A stretch of 64,000 nt of DNA from Glomus cerebriforme (Eukaryota; Glomeromycota; Glomeromycetes; Glomerales; Glomeraceae): NCBI GenBank assembly GCA_003550305.1, contig QKYT01000134.1, positions 61,590-125,589 on the forward strand. Reading direction: 5' to 3'. This document shows, piece by piece, positions 1 to 12,664 of the stretch. The first letter of the stretch is position 1, and the number at the start of each line of letters is the position of its first letter. A program made the position numbers and the translations under genes. The notes under the pieces were generated by a model. It was not told the DNA's origin and made no database searches. It was given only the letters and a program-made list of their open reading frames with translations.

Positions 1-2730
1 AAAAAAAAAAAACGAAAGAGAGAGAGAAAGAGAAATGAAAATGAATCGAAAATTTTTTAGAAAACAAAAAATTTAAATCGATTCATGATTAAAACGAAAC
101 AACATTTTAAATTTTTTTTTTTTTTTTTTTTTTTTTTTACATTGTAAAACATTAAATGCATTATTTCAATCAAAAAAGAGTTAATTATTATTTTCAACGG
201 AAATGAATTCTATTGATGTAAAATGATATGTAATTATCGTACACCGTATTGCACGATCGGCTACACAAAGTTACAGTAAGTATATAAATATATAATCGTT
301 TTTAAGTTTCTGTTGCACAAATTAATTATTAAAAATAAATTATTAATAAATTACGTGATTTACCTTACATAAAGTTTTATATCTTTTTTGAAAAAAGGTT
401 TTCTTCTTTTGTATTTATTACGTCATTATTATCTGTTTTTTTTATACAAGATTGGGCTTAGAATTTATTATAAATCAAATTACGAAGACGTAATAAATTT
501 TAAGCCTTAAAATATATTTGGTCACTTGACCTGAAATCATTTTTGTAATTCAAAACAGGGGTAAAAGGATGTGCGTTAATCAATGGAAATACTTTTTTAA
601 AACTTTAATCTATTTCTATTTTAGTTTTTTAATAATTTAATTGGTCATTTAATTAATTTAGAGAAAAAAAAAAAAATATACGAGAAATTTTTTGAACGCT
701 CAAACCTTTTTATTATTAGGCACAACATTTGTGTAATGAATTAAACTTTATAACAATAAATGTTTGAACGGACAATGAAACAATAATGGCAATCGGTACG
801 ACGTCTGATTTTAGTAGTGTGTATAATAGACAGAGGCAAGAATATACTAGAATGAACACCAATCATCAATAAGAAATTTTGTTAATCATTTTGAAGAATT
901 AAAAAAAAAACAGGTTATTACCTTGTATATTATAAAGAAAAAATTCTGGACATTGAATTTCACTTTAAGTATTTTATGCATCGAGTTTAGTGATTTACAC
1001 TACTGTATACTTTATATAAGTTAATTAACATTTAAGTAATAGATAGTCCACATCATGAGAACTGCTTATTCACTGCCCGCTCTTTCAAATTTTTATTACA
1101 TAAAGCCTTTCTAAAGATGTGTCATCCAAACTATCTTTTAAAAAAATCAGTTTTAGGAAATGATTTCTGGTTTCAATAAAATAAAATAGTTATATTATTT
1201 AATAATGTATTTTGGTTTCAAGAACTCAAAAATAACTTTTAAATCATGTATTATTAAAATTAATTTCGAGTAATATGAAAAACTAGTTTCGCGTTTTTCG
1301 TTTCGGGAATTTTGGTTATTAAGAGGTGCAGTATCGTGTCCCATATCTAAATTTAGCATTCTAAAAGTAATTTAAAAGTTAAAAATGTTTCTATAAAAAA
1401 TTACTGCATCAATTATCAATGACTTGCCTCTTAAAAAATCTCCTATTCATTCTTTCAACCATAACTTAACCTGTTATATATATCAATTAATAAACCTAAT
1501 TTAAAAATATTTTTTTTTTTTTGTAATTTGTTTTAAATCTCAATTTATATATATTCCTCAATTTAAAGCAATATTTTTGTACAGCATGCTCAATTGTTAC
1601 ATGTTTCTTGTTTTACAAAAAAATGTTTCGTATATTAAAGTTTTTTTCTCGATAAACTTTAAGCAACCTACATAAATATACTGTATTTTACAATGATTAC
1701 AAAATTATTTTTCTTTTATCAAATTTAAAGGTTAAAAATTTAAATGAATAATCAACAATAAATTTTAAACAATAAAATATTTAAGGGAACCTGTTCCAGG
1801 GGTATACGCCTTTTACCCTATTCCTCACGTGACAGTGGCACGACAGCTTATTTGTACACTCTAAAGATAAACTCAGTACACATTTTCCCTGGGTTTATTT
1901 GTAGAAACTATGAATATCTTTATAATAAATGCTTCAGAAAAATTTAAACACTTGGAAATACAGTATCTTTACTAAATTACACTTATTAAACTAACTAAAA
2001 TTATTTGAAAGGTATGATTAAACAAACACGTTTTTAAAGATTAAGTAAAGTTATTCAACAGATATGAAACTATTCATATATTAATTTTCATTAATCTAGT
2101 TTAAATATTTATATTTTCATGTAGGCACTTTGTAGCGTAATTTAAGTACTTTGGTCACTTTATTGAATAAGCAAAGTTATTTAACAGTCATAAAAATATC
2201 TAGATATTAATTTTTATCATGCTTGAGTAAGTTTTCATAGAGTTAATTATCATTTTTTGTAATAAAATTTATATGTTTTTTTTTATTTTATAGCGTAATT
2301 TCTAACCTAAATTGACCTTTAATAAGTAGTTGTTCAATAGATATTAGAAATATTTAGATACTGTATATCAAGTTAACTTGAATATTTTTAAAAATACTTT
2401 ATATAGATGAATAAAAAATACTTTTTAAAAGTTTTCTATGAAAATTTTTTGTATTTCTTTATTAAAATTTAATAAAATATTTACTTCTTTCTTTCTTGAC
2501 TTTTTTTTATTTTATTTAGACAAAGATACTTTTAGCATAAAGTTCCTACAATCATTTTGTTTCAATTTGAAATGTAATAGTTCTTTGCCTTTAATTTTTT
2601 ATCGCGAGATACAAAATATTTTCTACCATCACATATCTACGATTTTCGAGCCAATCATATTTGAGAAAAGGGGTATCATGTGATAACATTCATCATCACA
2701 TGATATATATGTTATGATTTTAATATGCAT
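1..2730. other. AT-rich gene-free stretch
   Basis: No supported gene. It has an A-run at the very start, a T-run at about 109-138 and low-complexity AT sequence. A short ORF at 2438-2683 is Phe/Ile/Asn-rich with no domain and looks like chance. At about 1791-1850 there is a GC-richer patch (CCTGTTCCAGGGGTATACGC) whose reverse complement resembles the patch at about 23,980-24,005, so it is probably a copy of a dispersed repeat. Confidence 0.6.
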
Positions 2731-2744
2731 ATAAATCAGCTGCC
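2731..2744. repeat. Left target-site duplication of LINE
   Basis: The 14-base word ATAAATCAGCTGCC recurs exactly at 4193-4206, on either side of a LINE remnant with an A-rich tail. This is the expected footprint of target-primed reverse transcription. Confidence 0.75.
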
Positions 2745-4192
2745 CCTTTCGTTACGTAAGTTTCAAAAATTAAACAATTTTCACATATGGCACGCTATTA
2801 ACTAAATCGTTAAATCACTAAAACTAAAGGTTATACAGTACTCATCAAGGTACAAGCTAATAACAACGACATTAATAACGACCTAGCTGACGCCCTTGCC
2901 AAAGAAGGCGCAAACCTCCCAACTCCTATACATATTAACACGAAACATCTTCCAAATCAAAAAGTTACCCTAACATGGAATAATTTAGGACCCGTAGAAA
3001 AACCAGCACGAAAATGGGCTCTTAACTTATTTGCGTGCAAATATTTCAATAACTTTATCAATTCCCACAGTATTCACCCCATCTTATCTTTAACGCATAA
3101 TATCCCCATTGACTTCACTCTTATGGAACATTGGCTTAAATTTAACCCTTATTCAACAATCACCTCATTAGAACTTAGTTCCTATATTTCTTATAAAATC
3201 AAATCCCTTAACAACCTTCTCCCCACATCCGATTTACTACCACGTAACTACCCATCCGTCTATCCAAAATCTCCCATACCCTGCCCATCATGCAAATAAA
3301 ACTTAGACTCTAACTACCACATCATACTATGTCCCGAATACGCTCAAAATATTACTGACTTATTATTGTCATATCGCTCATCTTTGATAAACTTCCTATT
3401 CGACAAACAGTCGTCTTCTTTCTCACGTGACGAAATACATAACATCGTCTACAATATACCAGTATTTAATAATAATACTTTTTTCACACCTAGCAACAAT
3501 TTACATTTAATTTTAATATCTCATCAATTAATACCCAAAGCTTTCAGCGACACGCTCATACAAATCTTTCCAAAAAAGAAACAAAGAACTTCTCACATAT
3601 TAGATTTCCTACATTTTTTTATCACGGACTTCCGTAGAATCACATAGATTTCATACTGTAGTGCTCGAAATGAATGGAAAAAATCTATCAACATCACCAA
3701 AAAATCGAAGATTAATATTTGTCCAAAATTACGCCAAAGTCGCAACCGTCATTCTTGTAACGACTAACGACACATCAAGCAACAACATCAGTCGTACCTC
3801 ACATCCACATTTATATCCTAACGACCTATGGCTGATGGCTCATTTGGGCATCGTCAAATTTTTTATATTCGGGTTCTTAGATCCATCATAGATCTGTTAC
3901 ATTTCATAATAATTCTTTTTTTTCTTTCCACAATTTTATAACATCTCTTAATTCAGGATTTAGAATGTATGCATCTTTATACAACACCTTCATAGAAAAT
4001 TTTTATTTTAATTTAGCGTAGCAGAATGGCTTTGCCTAAATTTTTCTGCTTAGGCGTAGGCAGTTCACCTTCGGGGGGGGGCTCAGTTACAAATTATTCT
4101 CTAGTTTAGTAAATATTTCAATCTCTATTTATAGCTAGCTATTTTTGTATCGTATCCCGCGTTTCAAATAAAAATAAAAAAATAAAAATAAA
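2745..4192 (+). mobile_element. 5'-truncated non-LTR (LINE) retrotransposon
   Basis: The segment lies between 14-bp direct repeats and ends in an A-rich (AAATA)n tail at about 4167-4192, as LINEs do. It carries only the 3' end of an ORF2-like frame (RNase H C-terminus and zinc knuckle) followed by a 3' region that includes a run of nine G at about 4075. No reverse transcriptase domain remains, so the copy is heavily 5'-truncated. The first 80 or so bases after the left duplication are not clearly coding and could be a decayed or rearranged 5' end. The perfect duplication suggests a fairly recent insertion even though the frame carries several stops. Confidence 0.75.
2820..3893 (+). pseudogene. 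LINE ORF2 C-terminal remnant (RNase H / zinc knuckle)
   Basis: One frame (phase of 2847) reads ...NNDLADALAKEGANLP..., the last conserved block of an RNase H domain in a LINE ORF2, followed by a Trp/Phe-rich linker. Then comes a zinc-knuckle pattern C-P-S-C-K, stop, ..., H-I-I-L-C at about 3285-3335. The frame continues through 3366-3647 and, past a TAG, to about 3890. Internal stops are TAA at about 3297, TAG at 3645-3647 and two further TAA. All could be former CAA/CAG codons. It is not functional. Its family is inferred from the RNase H tail plus CCHC arrangement. Confidence 0.7.
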
Positions 4193-4206
4193 ATAAATCA
4201 GCTGCC
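4193..4206. repeat. Right target-site duplication of LINE
   Basis: Exact second copy of ATAAATCAGCTGCC, immediately after the A-rich tail of the LINE remnant. Confidence 0.75.
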
Positions 4207-5387
4207 TCATTACTTAATCTATTACTCTCTTTAGAGAGATTTTTAATTGACATAATTTTTGTTTAAAAAAAACCCAATTTCACAAGTTGTTCGATTTTTG
4301 TATAGAAAAAAAAATTAATAAAATAAATATTTAAGTAAAAATTAAATAAACCAAATTTTGTTTAACATGCTCCCCATCACAAACAATAGTCATTATTTAC
4401 ATCATATCATGATAATAATCATATTTACTAGATGGGAATTATGTTAAACAAACTTTTGGCCTCATATTATTCTAATTTTCAGATTCTACTGAAAAAATAT
4501 ATAAAAAAAAAATTAATTTACGCGTAACATTTCATTAGATGCACATGATTACAAATTTATAGATATGATCCTATTACATGAACCATCAAATTTCCGACCG
4601 AAAATGAAAAGTTTCTTTGTTTTCCTTGAAAATGGAGAGAAAAGAACATATTTCCAGTTGGGGATGGTTTAACCGATAATATTACGAAATTATATTGCAT
4701 CAAATCATCGATAGTTTGACAATAATTATCTGGAAGAACACGTAATTTGATCAAAAATCGCATTTTTTTATTTTATTTGTATAAATTAGGTTAGCTGGTG
4801 ATAATTATTAATTAAAACATTTTTTTAATTATTGAAAAACAATGTGATTATTTAATGTGTCACATTATACAAATTGCCGAAATGTCATGTATAGTTATCA
4901 CTTTGAAAGTTGGTTTTTGTTAGATTTGTTTATATTTTTTTATTATCACAGAACGCCTTGTCGAGGCGGAGTAGTATATCGGTAGTATTGATTGTTTGTG
5001 ATGCCTCTTTACATAAATTTAGAAATAATTGTCACAATTTAACTGTTATTGTGGGAGCTCTAACACAAAAAATATAAATCATGTATGCTTTGTAGTCGAT
5101 ATTAAATTATTTAAAATGATAATTTATAAATAATTTATAAATATAAAATGAACTACATATTTAAATTACAACCCAAGAAATTTGTGATATCTTCTACATA
5201 TCTTGGTGTTTAAAAACAATTCAAAAAAAAAAAATATAAATAAATAAATAAAATAAAAATATAAAAAAAAATTCAAATGTAGATAATAATATGAACAATA
5301 ATATTCTTAGTTATTTAATATACTTATATCTAAATGTCTAAAAAAAAAATTGTTAAAAAAATTTCAGTAATTAATTTTAGGATCAAA
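4207..5387. other. Intergenic stretch, no supported gene
   Basis: AT-rich sequence downstream of the minus-strand kinase gene. A 68-codon minus-strand ORF at 4557-4763 has no recognisable domain and could be a remnant or chance. A small GC-rich hairpin (CGCCT...AGGCG) sits at 4954-4968, followed by a tRNA-A-box-like stretch without a B box. Confidence 0.5.
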
Positions 5388-7608
5388 TTATATTAAAATG
5401 TTCTTGTCGTTTAAAAAGAATTTTTTACCATCAGGAATCTCAAATTCATCTTGTTCTTCCGAATGAAAATTTGGATTATTGTATATTTCATCCTTGTCTG
5501 TAAAATAAAAAAGAATTGCATGTTATAAAATTTAATTATTTTGCATACCATCACATTTAAAATATTCTTGTCATTTGAAAAAGTTCTTTACCATCAAGAA
5601 TCTCAAATTCATCTTGCTCTTCCAGATTGTCTGTAAAATAAAAAAAATTGCATTATCGATTATCTGTTATAAAAAAACTTGAAATAATTAGTTCACATAC
5701 CATCACCATTTTGAGAATCTAAATAAAATTAAATAAATCATATTTAATAAAATGTATATAATTAAATTAATACATTAATATTTTTACAAAATTAATATTC
5801 ATTCATTCAATTATTTTAAATATATAAAATAGATTAATTACCTTTAGAAATACTAATTGATATATAGTCATTCTTTTGATTATTAAATTTATTAAATTCA
5901 TCAACTAAAAAAAAACAAATAATCGATCAATACTACATAGCAATTTAATATTAAGAGTCAATAAATACTTACTATTATCAGGGATATAATAGTCATATAG
6001 TTTACTACGAAATGCTAAAAAAAAAGGTTAAAAGATAATTAATAATTTGTAAATAAGATAATTCTAAATAAAGAATTGTTTCATACCTTGTTCTTCTGTT
6101 ACCATTTAAAAATTAATAATATATTTAAATTTAGAATATATGAACAAACTAAATAGAAACATATATATAACATAAATGTACCTTCTGTTGCATTCCTTGG
6201 TTCCGGAAAGTTTTCAAATTGATGAATTTTACTTGTTGAAAGTTTATTACTTGAATAATCTGTATCTTGTGTATCCTGCGTATCTTGTGTGTCTTGACAA
6301 TAAAAATAAATATTTCTTATTCTTTCCCAAAGTGTCTTAATATCGGGTCTTTTTAATGGATCAGCATCCCAACATCGTTTCATTAAATTTTCATATTCTA
6401 AGGGAGTTCCTGATATAATTCTTGGTCTTATACCATTAATTATATTCATTGCAAGATCATAATCATGTTCATAATTATTAAATGGTGGTTGTCCAGATGA
6501 AATTTCCCACATTAGCATTGCAATACTATAAATATCAGATGCAAAAGTAGGTTTTTTTCCAGCAATAACCTCAGGTGCTATATAAGGAAGGTTTCCATAT
6601 ATACCGTTTGATTTGTCTGCTGGACCACAAAATTCAAGATCATTAATATACCATCTCTGATTTAGTTTTGAATATAATATATTACCAGAATGCAAATCTC
6701 TATGAATTGCATTTACACCATGGATTGCACCAAGTGCAAGAATTATATCATCAATTATTTTAATTCTTTCTTCCCATGTAAGATTATCATGATTTTGTTG
6801 TAAATATCCTCTCAAATTTATATTCATCATATTCATAACAAGCATATAAATTCCATTAGATGGATTTTGTGTTAAACCATAACATGGAACAATTTGTGGG
6901 TATTTAATACTCATAGTTAAATGTGCTTTAGCCTATAAAAAAATATATTAAATCTTGCATTTACTTTTGTAACTAAAACCCTATAAAAAAAAAATCTTAA
7001 ATACTTAGATTACTAACCTCCATTAACCATCTCTCATTTATGCTTTCACTAATTCCTAAACTTTTAAGTACTACTTCATGAATTCCAAATCTTATTAATT
7101 GTTGTTCTTTAGGATCCCATTTATAATAACTTCCATTAATCCACCCTGCTGTATAAATTTCAGAAATTCCACCTTTCGTTAAATATTTAATACTTCGTAA
7201 ATCATTATATGGGATCCATTCAACTATTGCGTCTGGTTCAAGTGTTTCAATTTGACATTTTTGTATTAAATTATCAATATCATTATTTCCAGATGTCCAA
7301 TTTGAAAATTTTGCTTTTAAATAATTTCGAACACAATATTCACAATATAATGTAGCTAAACATTCTTGGTTACAATTTTCACACCTTCTTTTTGTTCCCA
7401 TATTACGCGCAACTTTAATCTTGTCATAACTCTTACTTAATAATCTTATTGCATCAATCTTTTCATCATTTGTAAGGGATTTATCAGCAAGTATTGTTTG
7501 TTTTTTAAATTCATGTTGTTTATGTATATCATCATGAATATCATAGTCTATTGATATAACTGCTTTATTAAGTGCAGCAAAAACTAATCCTTCTCGAATA
7601 TCAAACAT
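5388..7608 (-). CDS. Protein kinase-like protein, 8 exons, degenerate DFG
   Basis: Reading the splice sites on the minus strand gives exons 7608-7018, 6932-6182, 6095-6087, 6014-5973, 5904-5842, 5718-5701, 5630-5592 and 5497-5388, all with GT..AG introns and consistent phase, for about 540 residues. The N-terminus has a Cys cluster (CENCNQECLATLYCEYC, about residues 76-92). The kinase domain follows, with a weak Gly loop, a Lys in VVLKSL, an intact HRDLHSGN (about 274) and an intact APE. The DFG position reads DLE (about 295), so activity is doubtful although HRD and Lys remain. A QDT tandem repeat and a low-complexity acidic tail split into tiny exons follow. The family resembles the expanded TKL-like kinases of Rhizophagus, probably cytoplasmic signalling; substrate unknown. 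The splice model is my own reading. Confidence 0.8.
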
Positions 7609-9477
7609 AATGAAATATTCTTATAAAGTTTTTTTTTAAAAAAAAAAAATATTCAAAAAAAAAAGAACGGAGTTGTCGTCCGGTCTATGTCATTAATAAC
7701 CATCATGTAACAATAAATATGTTACTTTATGGAAGTTGTGCTACATACATTTGAGATGATTTATTACCATATCAGTGAATCATAATTTTGTGAAATTGCC
7801 TATTAAGGCCAATTCTTCGTTTAACATATCCCCTTAATTTTTTTAAAATTTTCATTAATTTCGGCCATAATTTTCACCCACGTGATTTGTGCGCATTACC
7901 CACGATTTCTAACTTTTTTTCTAATTATTTATTTATCTTTATCTACCTACATTACAAATATATGAGCATATTTTCTATAGGCTATGTATTACATCATAAA
8001 GATATTAAAAATTTTTAATCTACTAACTAAACTAAATTCTAATTTATTACCTAAATAGGCGACCGGTATAATTACTCCTCATAGTTTTTGCAAATCCACG
8101 TTCTTAGTAGGTGAGTTAGACTCATGCCTCTCTTTCCTTTAAGACTGCCTAGAAACTTACCTGATAAATACTTATCTATAAATTCCACGAGATTTTACCT
8201 GTTCGGAACCACGATTAGATTTTATTTCGGTCTGTACACAATGGTTTCTCTTTTTTTATCAAATAATTTTTAAGACATTAAACTAGAGCTTTGGAACCAG
8301 TTACGTATTAACAATTTCAATAAGTACCAAAATTCGGAAATTTTTTCAACACGTTAATTCCGGTCAAAAATTTAATGCCGGCCGAAATTAAGGTTCGCAA
8401 ATTTTTAACTTATGTTAATTCTGGCCAAATTTTAATGCCGACCAGAATTAAGGTTTAACCGGTGAAATTTGCCACAAGTTGACAATTGGCCTAAATTATC
8501 GGCCCATTTTTATAATGCACCAAACGATACTTCCCTTATATAGTAATTGTTTTGATATTATGATTTATGACTTAGGGAACAACATGAAGTTATTCATAGA
8601 GAAAAATTTTTTTTCAATTCATATGTTAAGAGCAGCTTGACAAAAAAATAGAACTGCCAATTTGCTAAAGTGACTGAATTTAGAGATGGATGAGCAGTAA
8701 AAAAGATCGAGTCTCTTTTGCCAATTTTCTAATTCAGGATTTTTCGAAATCACATAGTGATTAAAATTATTTCTATCATATTGTTTAAAAAAAAATGGAA
8801 TTATGTTATATAACTTAAAAAAGGTTTAATTGAGTGAGAATTATTAATAATATTTAAACGTTGAGACTTGAGGATTTGTTAAACAGCAGAATAATTCAAG
8901 AAAAAATATTTAATATAAAAATCAAATTCTTCTTTCCTATTTAGCATTATTAACTAATTGTGATACTTGAGCTGCCACACTGCTGTCACCACGAAACTGT
9001 ATATCTCCAATACAGGAAGAGACTGATCCAATCTACCGGATTTTTGTGTCATCAAAATATTGATGTGGCACGAAGATCATTATATTAAATAATTTTTTAA
9101 ATCCACAGTTAAATTTAATTCCGTCTGAAGTCAATACATCAATAAAGGCAATTACGTTTCCACTTTGTACAATGATTTTACTTGGTTGCATATAAAAATG
9201 AATTTGTATCCTATGGCCCATATCGGCACGCGCCATAGTATCCGCATTAAATTACACTAAATTTTTTGTGCTCGGTGCCTACATGATTAGGATGAACACA
9301 AACACCATGTTTGGTAAATAAATAGTGAATCCAACATTTTTTTTTTTTTTTTTTTTTTTTTACGTATTGCGAATCTACTTATTACAAATATGTCACAATA
9401 TTTATCCACAAAGGTAGTAGATTAATTGTAAATTTGAATATATAAATGTTTAGTATCTAATTAACATAATATATATT
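7609..9477. other. Intergenic region with degenerate repeats
   Basis: This lies between the divergently transcribed kinase genes and would hold both promoters. It contains the GGCC-type repeat described separately, a T-run at about 9339-9361, and a 67-codon minus-strand ORF at 9033-9236. That ORF (…VIAFIDVLTSDGIKFNCG…) reads like protein but matches nothing I recognise; it may be a gene fragment. Confidence 0.5.
8353..8456. repeat. Two imperfect copies of a GGCCGAAATT repeat
   Basis: Two direct copies about 61 bp apart follow the pattern TTAATTCCGGYCAAA ... TTTAATGCCGRCCRGAATTAAGG. Each copy is itself roughly an inverted repeat. Related words recur at about 12,008, 13,255 and 33,731, so this is a dispersed family. 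Confidence 0.6.
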
Positions 9478-11942
9478 ATGTATATTAAGTTTCAAGACGC
9501 AATATTTAATGTAATAACGGAAAGGAGGACAAAATGGCGGCGTTATCCAAAAATTCCTGAATTTATTGAACCTTCTATTGAACCAATAGAACTTTTGGAT
9601 CCATTCAATAGGAAGAAAACAGATATTCGTGCATCCATTATAAGAAAATCATATAAATCCTTAAATGTAGCTTGTATTCCAATTAACATACCCACTAAAA
9701 AAGATGAAGCCAAACATATAATTCAACGAATAGAAATAATGAGTAAACTAAATCTTTCACGCAATTTTCTCAAGTTTTATGGTATCTCTAGTACGATCGA
9801 TACCCTTATAATAGTTAATGAATGGGCTGAACTAGGTAATCTAAGGGAAGTTTATAATAAATATAATATAAGTTGGACTGTTAAGGTAATGGCTGTTTTT
9901 ATGATATAAGCTATTAAAAGCTTTACGTATGTATATATTATAAGATTAAATTGTTATACTAGGTTCAAATAGCACTTGATATTTGCCGTGGAATATGTTT
10001 CATGCATGAAAATAAAATACTTTATCGTAATTTACAATGTGCAAATATTATGGTAATTAGGGAATTTTAAATTTTGATTTATTTAAATATAAGTTTATAT
10101 TGAAATTAATGGTATACTTTATTGGAAAATAATATCAATATTAGGTGTCAGAGTATTTTGAACCTAAAATTTCAAATTTTGAATATTCTTGTTATATGGA
10201 TGATAAGTTGCCATCAAATCTAAATATGGATGACATGATTAATTGGATGGCTCCAGAAAAAATTGAAAATTTTGATTCGTATAAATATGATACAAAATGT
10301 GAAGTATTTAGGTAATTGTAAAATTTTTATTTATCGATGTTTGGTACGAATTTCTATTGATACAAGTTCTTAATTTACAGTTTTGGGATGTTATTATGGG
10401 AGCTCGATTTTGAAAGAATTCCTTATCAAGATTGGAATGTACAGAAAATAAAAAATCATGTTTTAAATAATAATAGAGAAAATTTAAATGATGAATCGAC
10501 AAACGATAAAGAACTTTATTTGGAAATCATTAAAAATAGTAAGTAAGTGATAATATGAAAATATATTAAATAAAATTACTTTTATTATTAACGTACATAT
10601 ATTCTTTTTATTTAGCTTGGAATCAAAAACCAGAAGACCGTTATCGCTTTTCTAATGTTTTTAATAAACTAGAAAATCTCACTTTTAGTTATTATAAAAA
10701 CGGCATCTCTTTGAAATTAGTTCCTAAATTCACCCCTTATTCCAAAACTATATCTATTGATGAAGTAGAAGAAAAGGCAAGAAAATGGGTTGAAGATGCC
10801 ATTGGAAAAAAAGTTATTAAATCAATAGAATGGTCTGAACTTTATTCTATGGAAAAAATTGGAGAAGGAAATTTTGGTTCAGTATATAAAGCATGTTGGT
10901 CAAATATTCATAACGACGTGGTCTGTAAAAAATTAGCCCTGTCATCAGATATTCAATATAAATGGTGGGGAGCATTTAAACATGAATTACATATGCAAAG
11001 TAGAGTACATAGTTGTGAAAATATTATACGAATTTTAGGAATTAGTAAAAGTAAGTTGCGTAAAAAACTATGTATTTACACATGTATTATATATTAAAAA
11101 TTAATTTTTTTTTGTTAGATTTTGAAGATGAATATTATATCGTTATGGAATATGCTGATGAAGGGGATTTAAAATGTTATCTTTCAAAAAATTTTAAAAA
11201 TCTTGATTGGAATAAAAAATTTGGGTTAGCTTTGGATATTACAAATGGATTATATTTTTTACATAAAGAACAGATTTTACATAGGGATCTCGTAAGTAAT
11301 TTATAATAATTTTGTAAATTTTTTTTCAATCTTATATTGTCAGTTAATTTTTTTAATTTAATATTGTAGCATGCTAAAAATATTGTAATACATCAAGGAA
11401 AAGCAAAAATTACAGATTTTGGTTATTCTAAAAGTATGAATACCATAACAATTATACATGAAAAGCTTTTTGGCAATATTCCATATGTTGCTCCTGAAAT
11501 TTTTGAAGCAAGTAAAACCAAACAAGATCCTTATTCAGAGTACTCTGATATATATAGTCTAGGTATCTTATTATGGGAGATATCAAGCGGTCAAAGTCCC
11601 TTTAAAGATCAACAAGATTATACAGTAATTGCAGCAATATTGCGTGGAACTCGAGAAGAAAGAAAACAAGGGACTCCTGATGAATATTATGAGTTATATA
11701 ATGGATGTTGGAATGGTACACCTGAAAAGAGACATAATATTGAATATGTTTATAATACTTTAAAGAAGTTATTGGAAGGTGACAAAAAAGAAATTGTCAA
11801 CAAAAAAGATTTTGAAGAAGGTATGTTCAAAAGTTAAATTCCAGGTTTATTTGATCTAATTTTTCCTTACTAATTTTTAATTTTGGAAATACTTTCAGAT
11901 GATTTATATTTACCATCAAATGAGCTGCAAGAAACCAAATAA
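9478..11942 (+). CDS. Tandem pseudokinase-kinase protein, 8 exons
   Basis: Exons 9478-9885, 9963-10052, 10145-10311, 10381-10538, 10616-11050, 11119-11291, 11370-11820 and 11899-11942 join in phase (1926 nt, 641 residues). The first kinase-like domain (about 60-300) is degenerate: the HRD position reads YRN (about 157-159) and the DFG position reads NFE (177-179), while an APE-like WMAPEK remains. The second domain looks active: IGEGNFGSV (about 356-363), a Lys pair at about 379, HRDLHAKN (474), DFG (493-495) and APEIF. It is therefore a pseudokinase joined to a kinase, the layout used in JAKs and other autoregulated kinases. I infer regulation of the second domain by the first. No transmembrane segment is seen. 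The final 15-residue exon ends at TAA. Confidence 0.8.
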
Positions 11943-12395
11943 AAGTTCATTTACAGCCAGTTTTATCAACGGGTTAAAAGATTACCCGGTTTATACATAG
12001 TTCGATCATAATTCCGGCCAAAGGTATTATGATGTCATTATGTCAGTCAATATTGACATAATGCAGACCGAGTTGCTCAATACTAGTAGTGAATCGATGA
12101 TATATATGCTCATTAGTAAAATTGATTGTCATAATGTAGTGCATTCAAAAAAAGAGCGTTTCTTAAAGTTATGTATAACGTAACCATTTAAGTTTTAGCA
12201 TTACTTCAATGTTAATAATACGTAAGTTATTAAATTTTAAAGATGTATATTAATGGAAAATGACAACAATTTAAAACAAGGAAATTAAACATTTAAATTA
12301 ATGTAATAATATAATTATTAAAATGATTCGATGCATCATTAGTTATAGTTTATTTGCTATTACATAATAAATTTACGTATATAGTTTTGATGTAC
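11943..12395. other. Intergenic, with a small palindrome
   Basis: Downstream of the tandem kinase gene. It contains another AATTCCGGCCAAA repeat fragment (about 12,010) and an imperfect palindrome ATTATGTCA...TGACATAAT at about 12,035-12,062. No coding signal. Confidence 0.55.
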
Positions 12396-12664
12396 AATGC
12401 TCCGCACAAGCCAGCTCGCAAGCCAGATATATTGAGCTCGGCTCGTTCGAGCCGAGCCTTGACACAGCTCGTTTGAGCTAGGGGTTGGAATCGATTCTAC
12501 CAAAATCGAATCGTAATCGATTTTATCGATTATCGAATAAAAAAAATCGAATCTAATTATTGTGGCGCAGTAAGCGCGATTTTTATTTTTTTAGGGTCTA
12601 AATCATATTTAAATAAATAATTATTTAACCAGAAGTAGACCAGGACCTAAAAAGTCCTAGCAAT

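Noticed and set aside
4951..5010. tRNA-like stretch (A-box-like TAGTATATCGGTAGTA)
   Set aside because: No T-arm/B box, no 7-bp acceptor pairing and no credible anticodon stem. At most a decayed tRNA-derived repeat.
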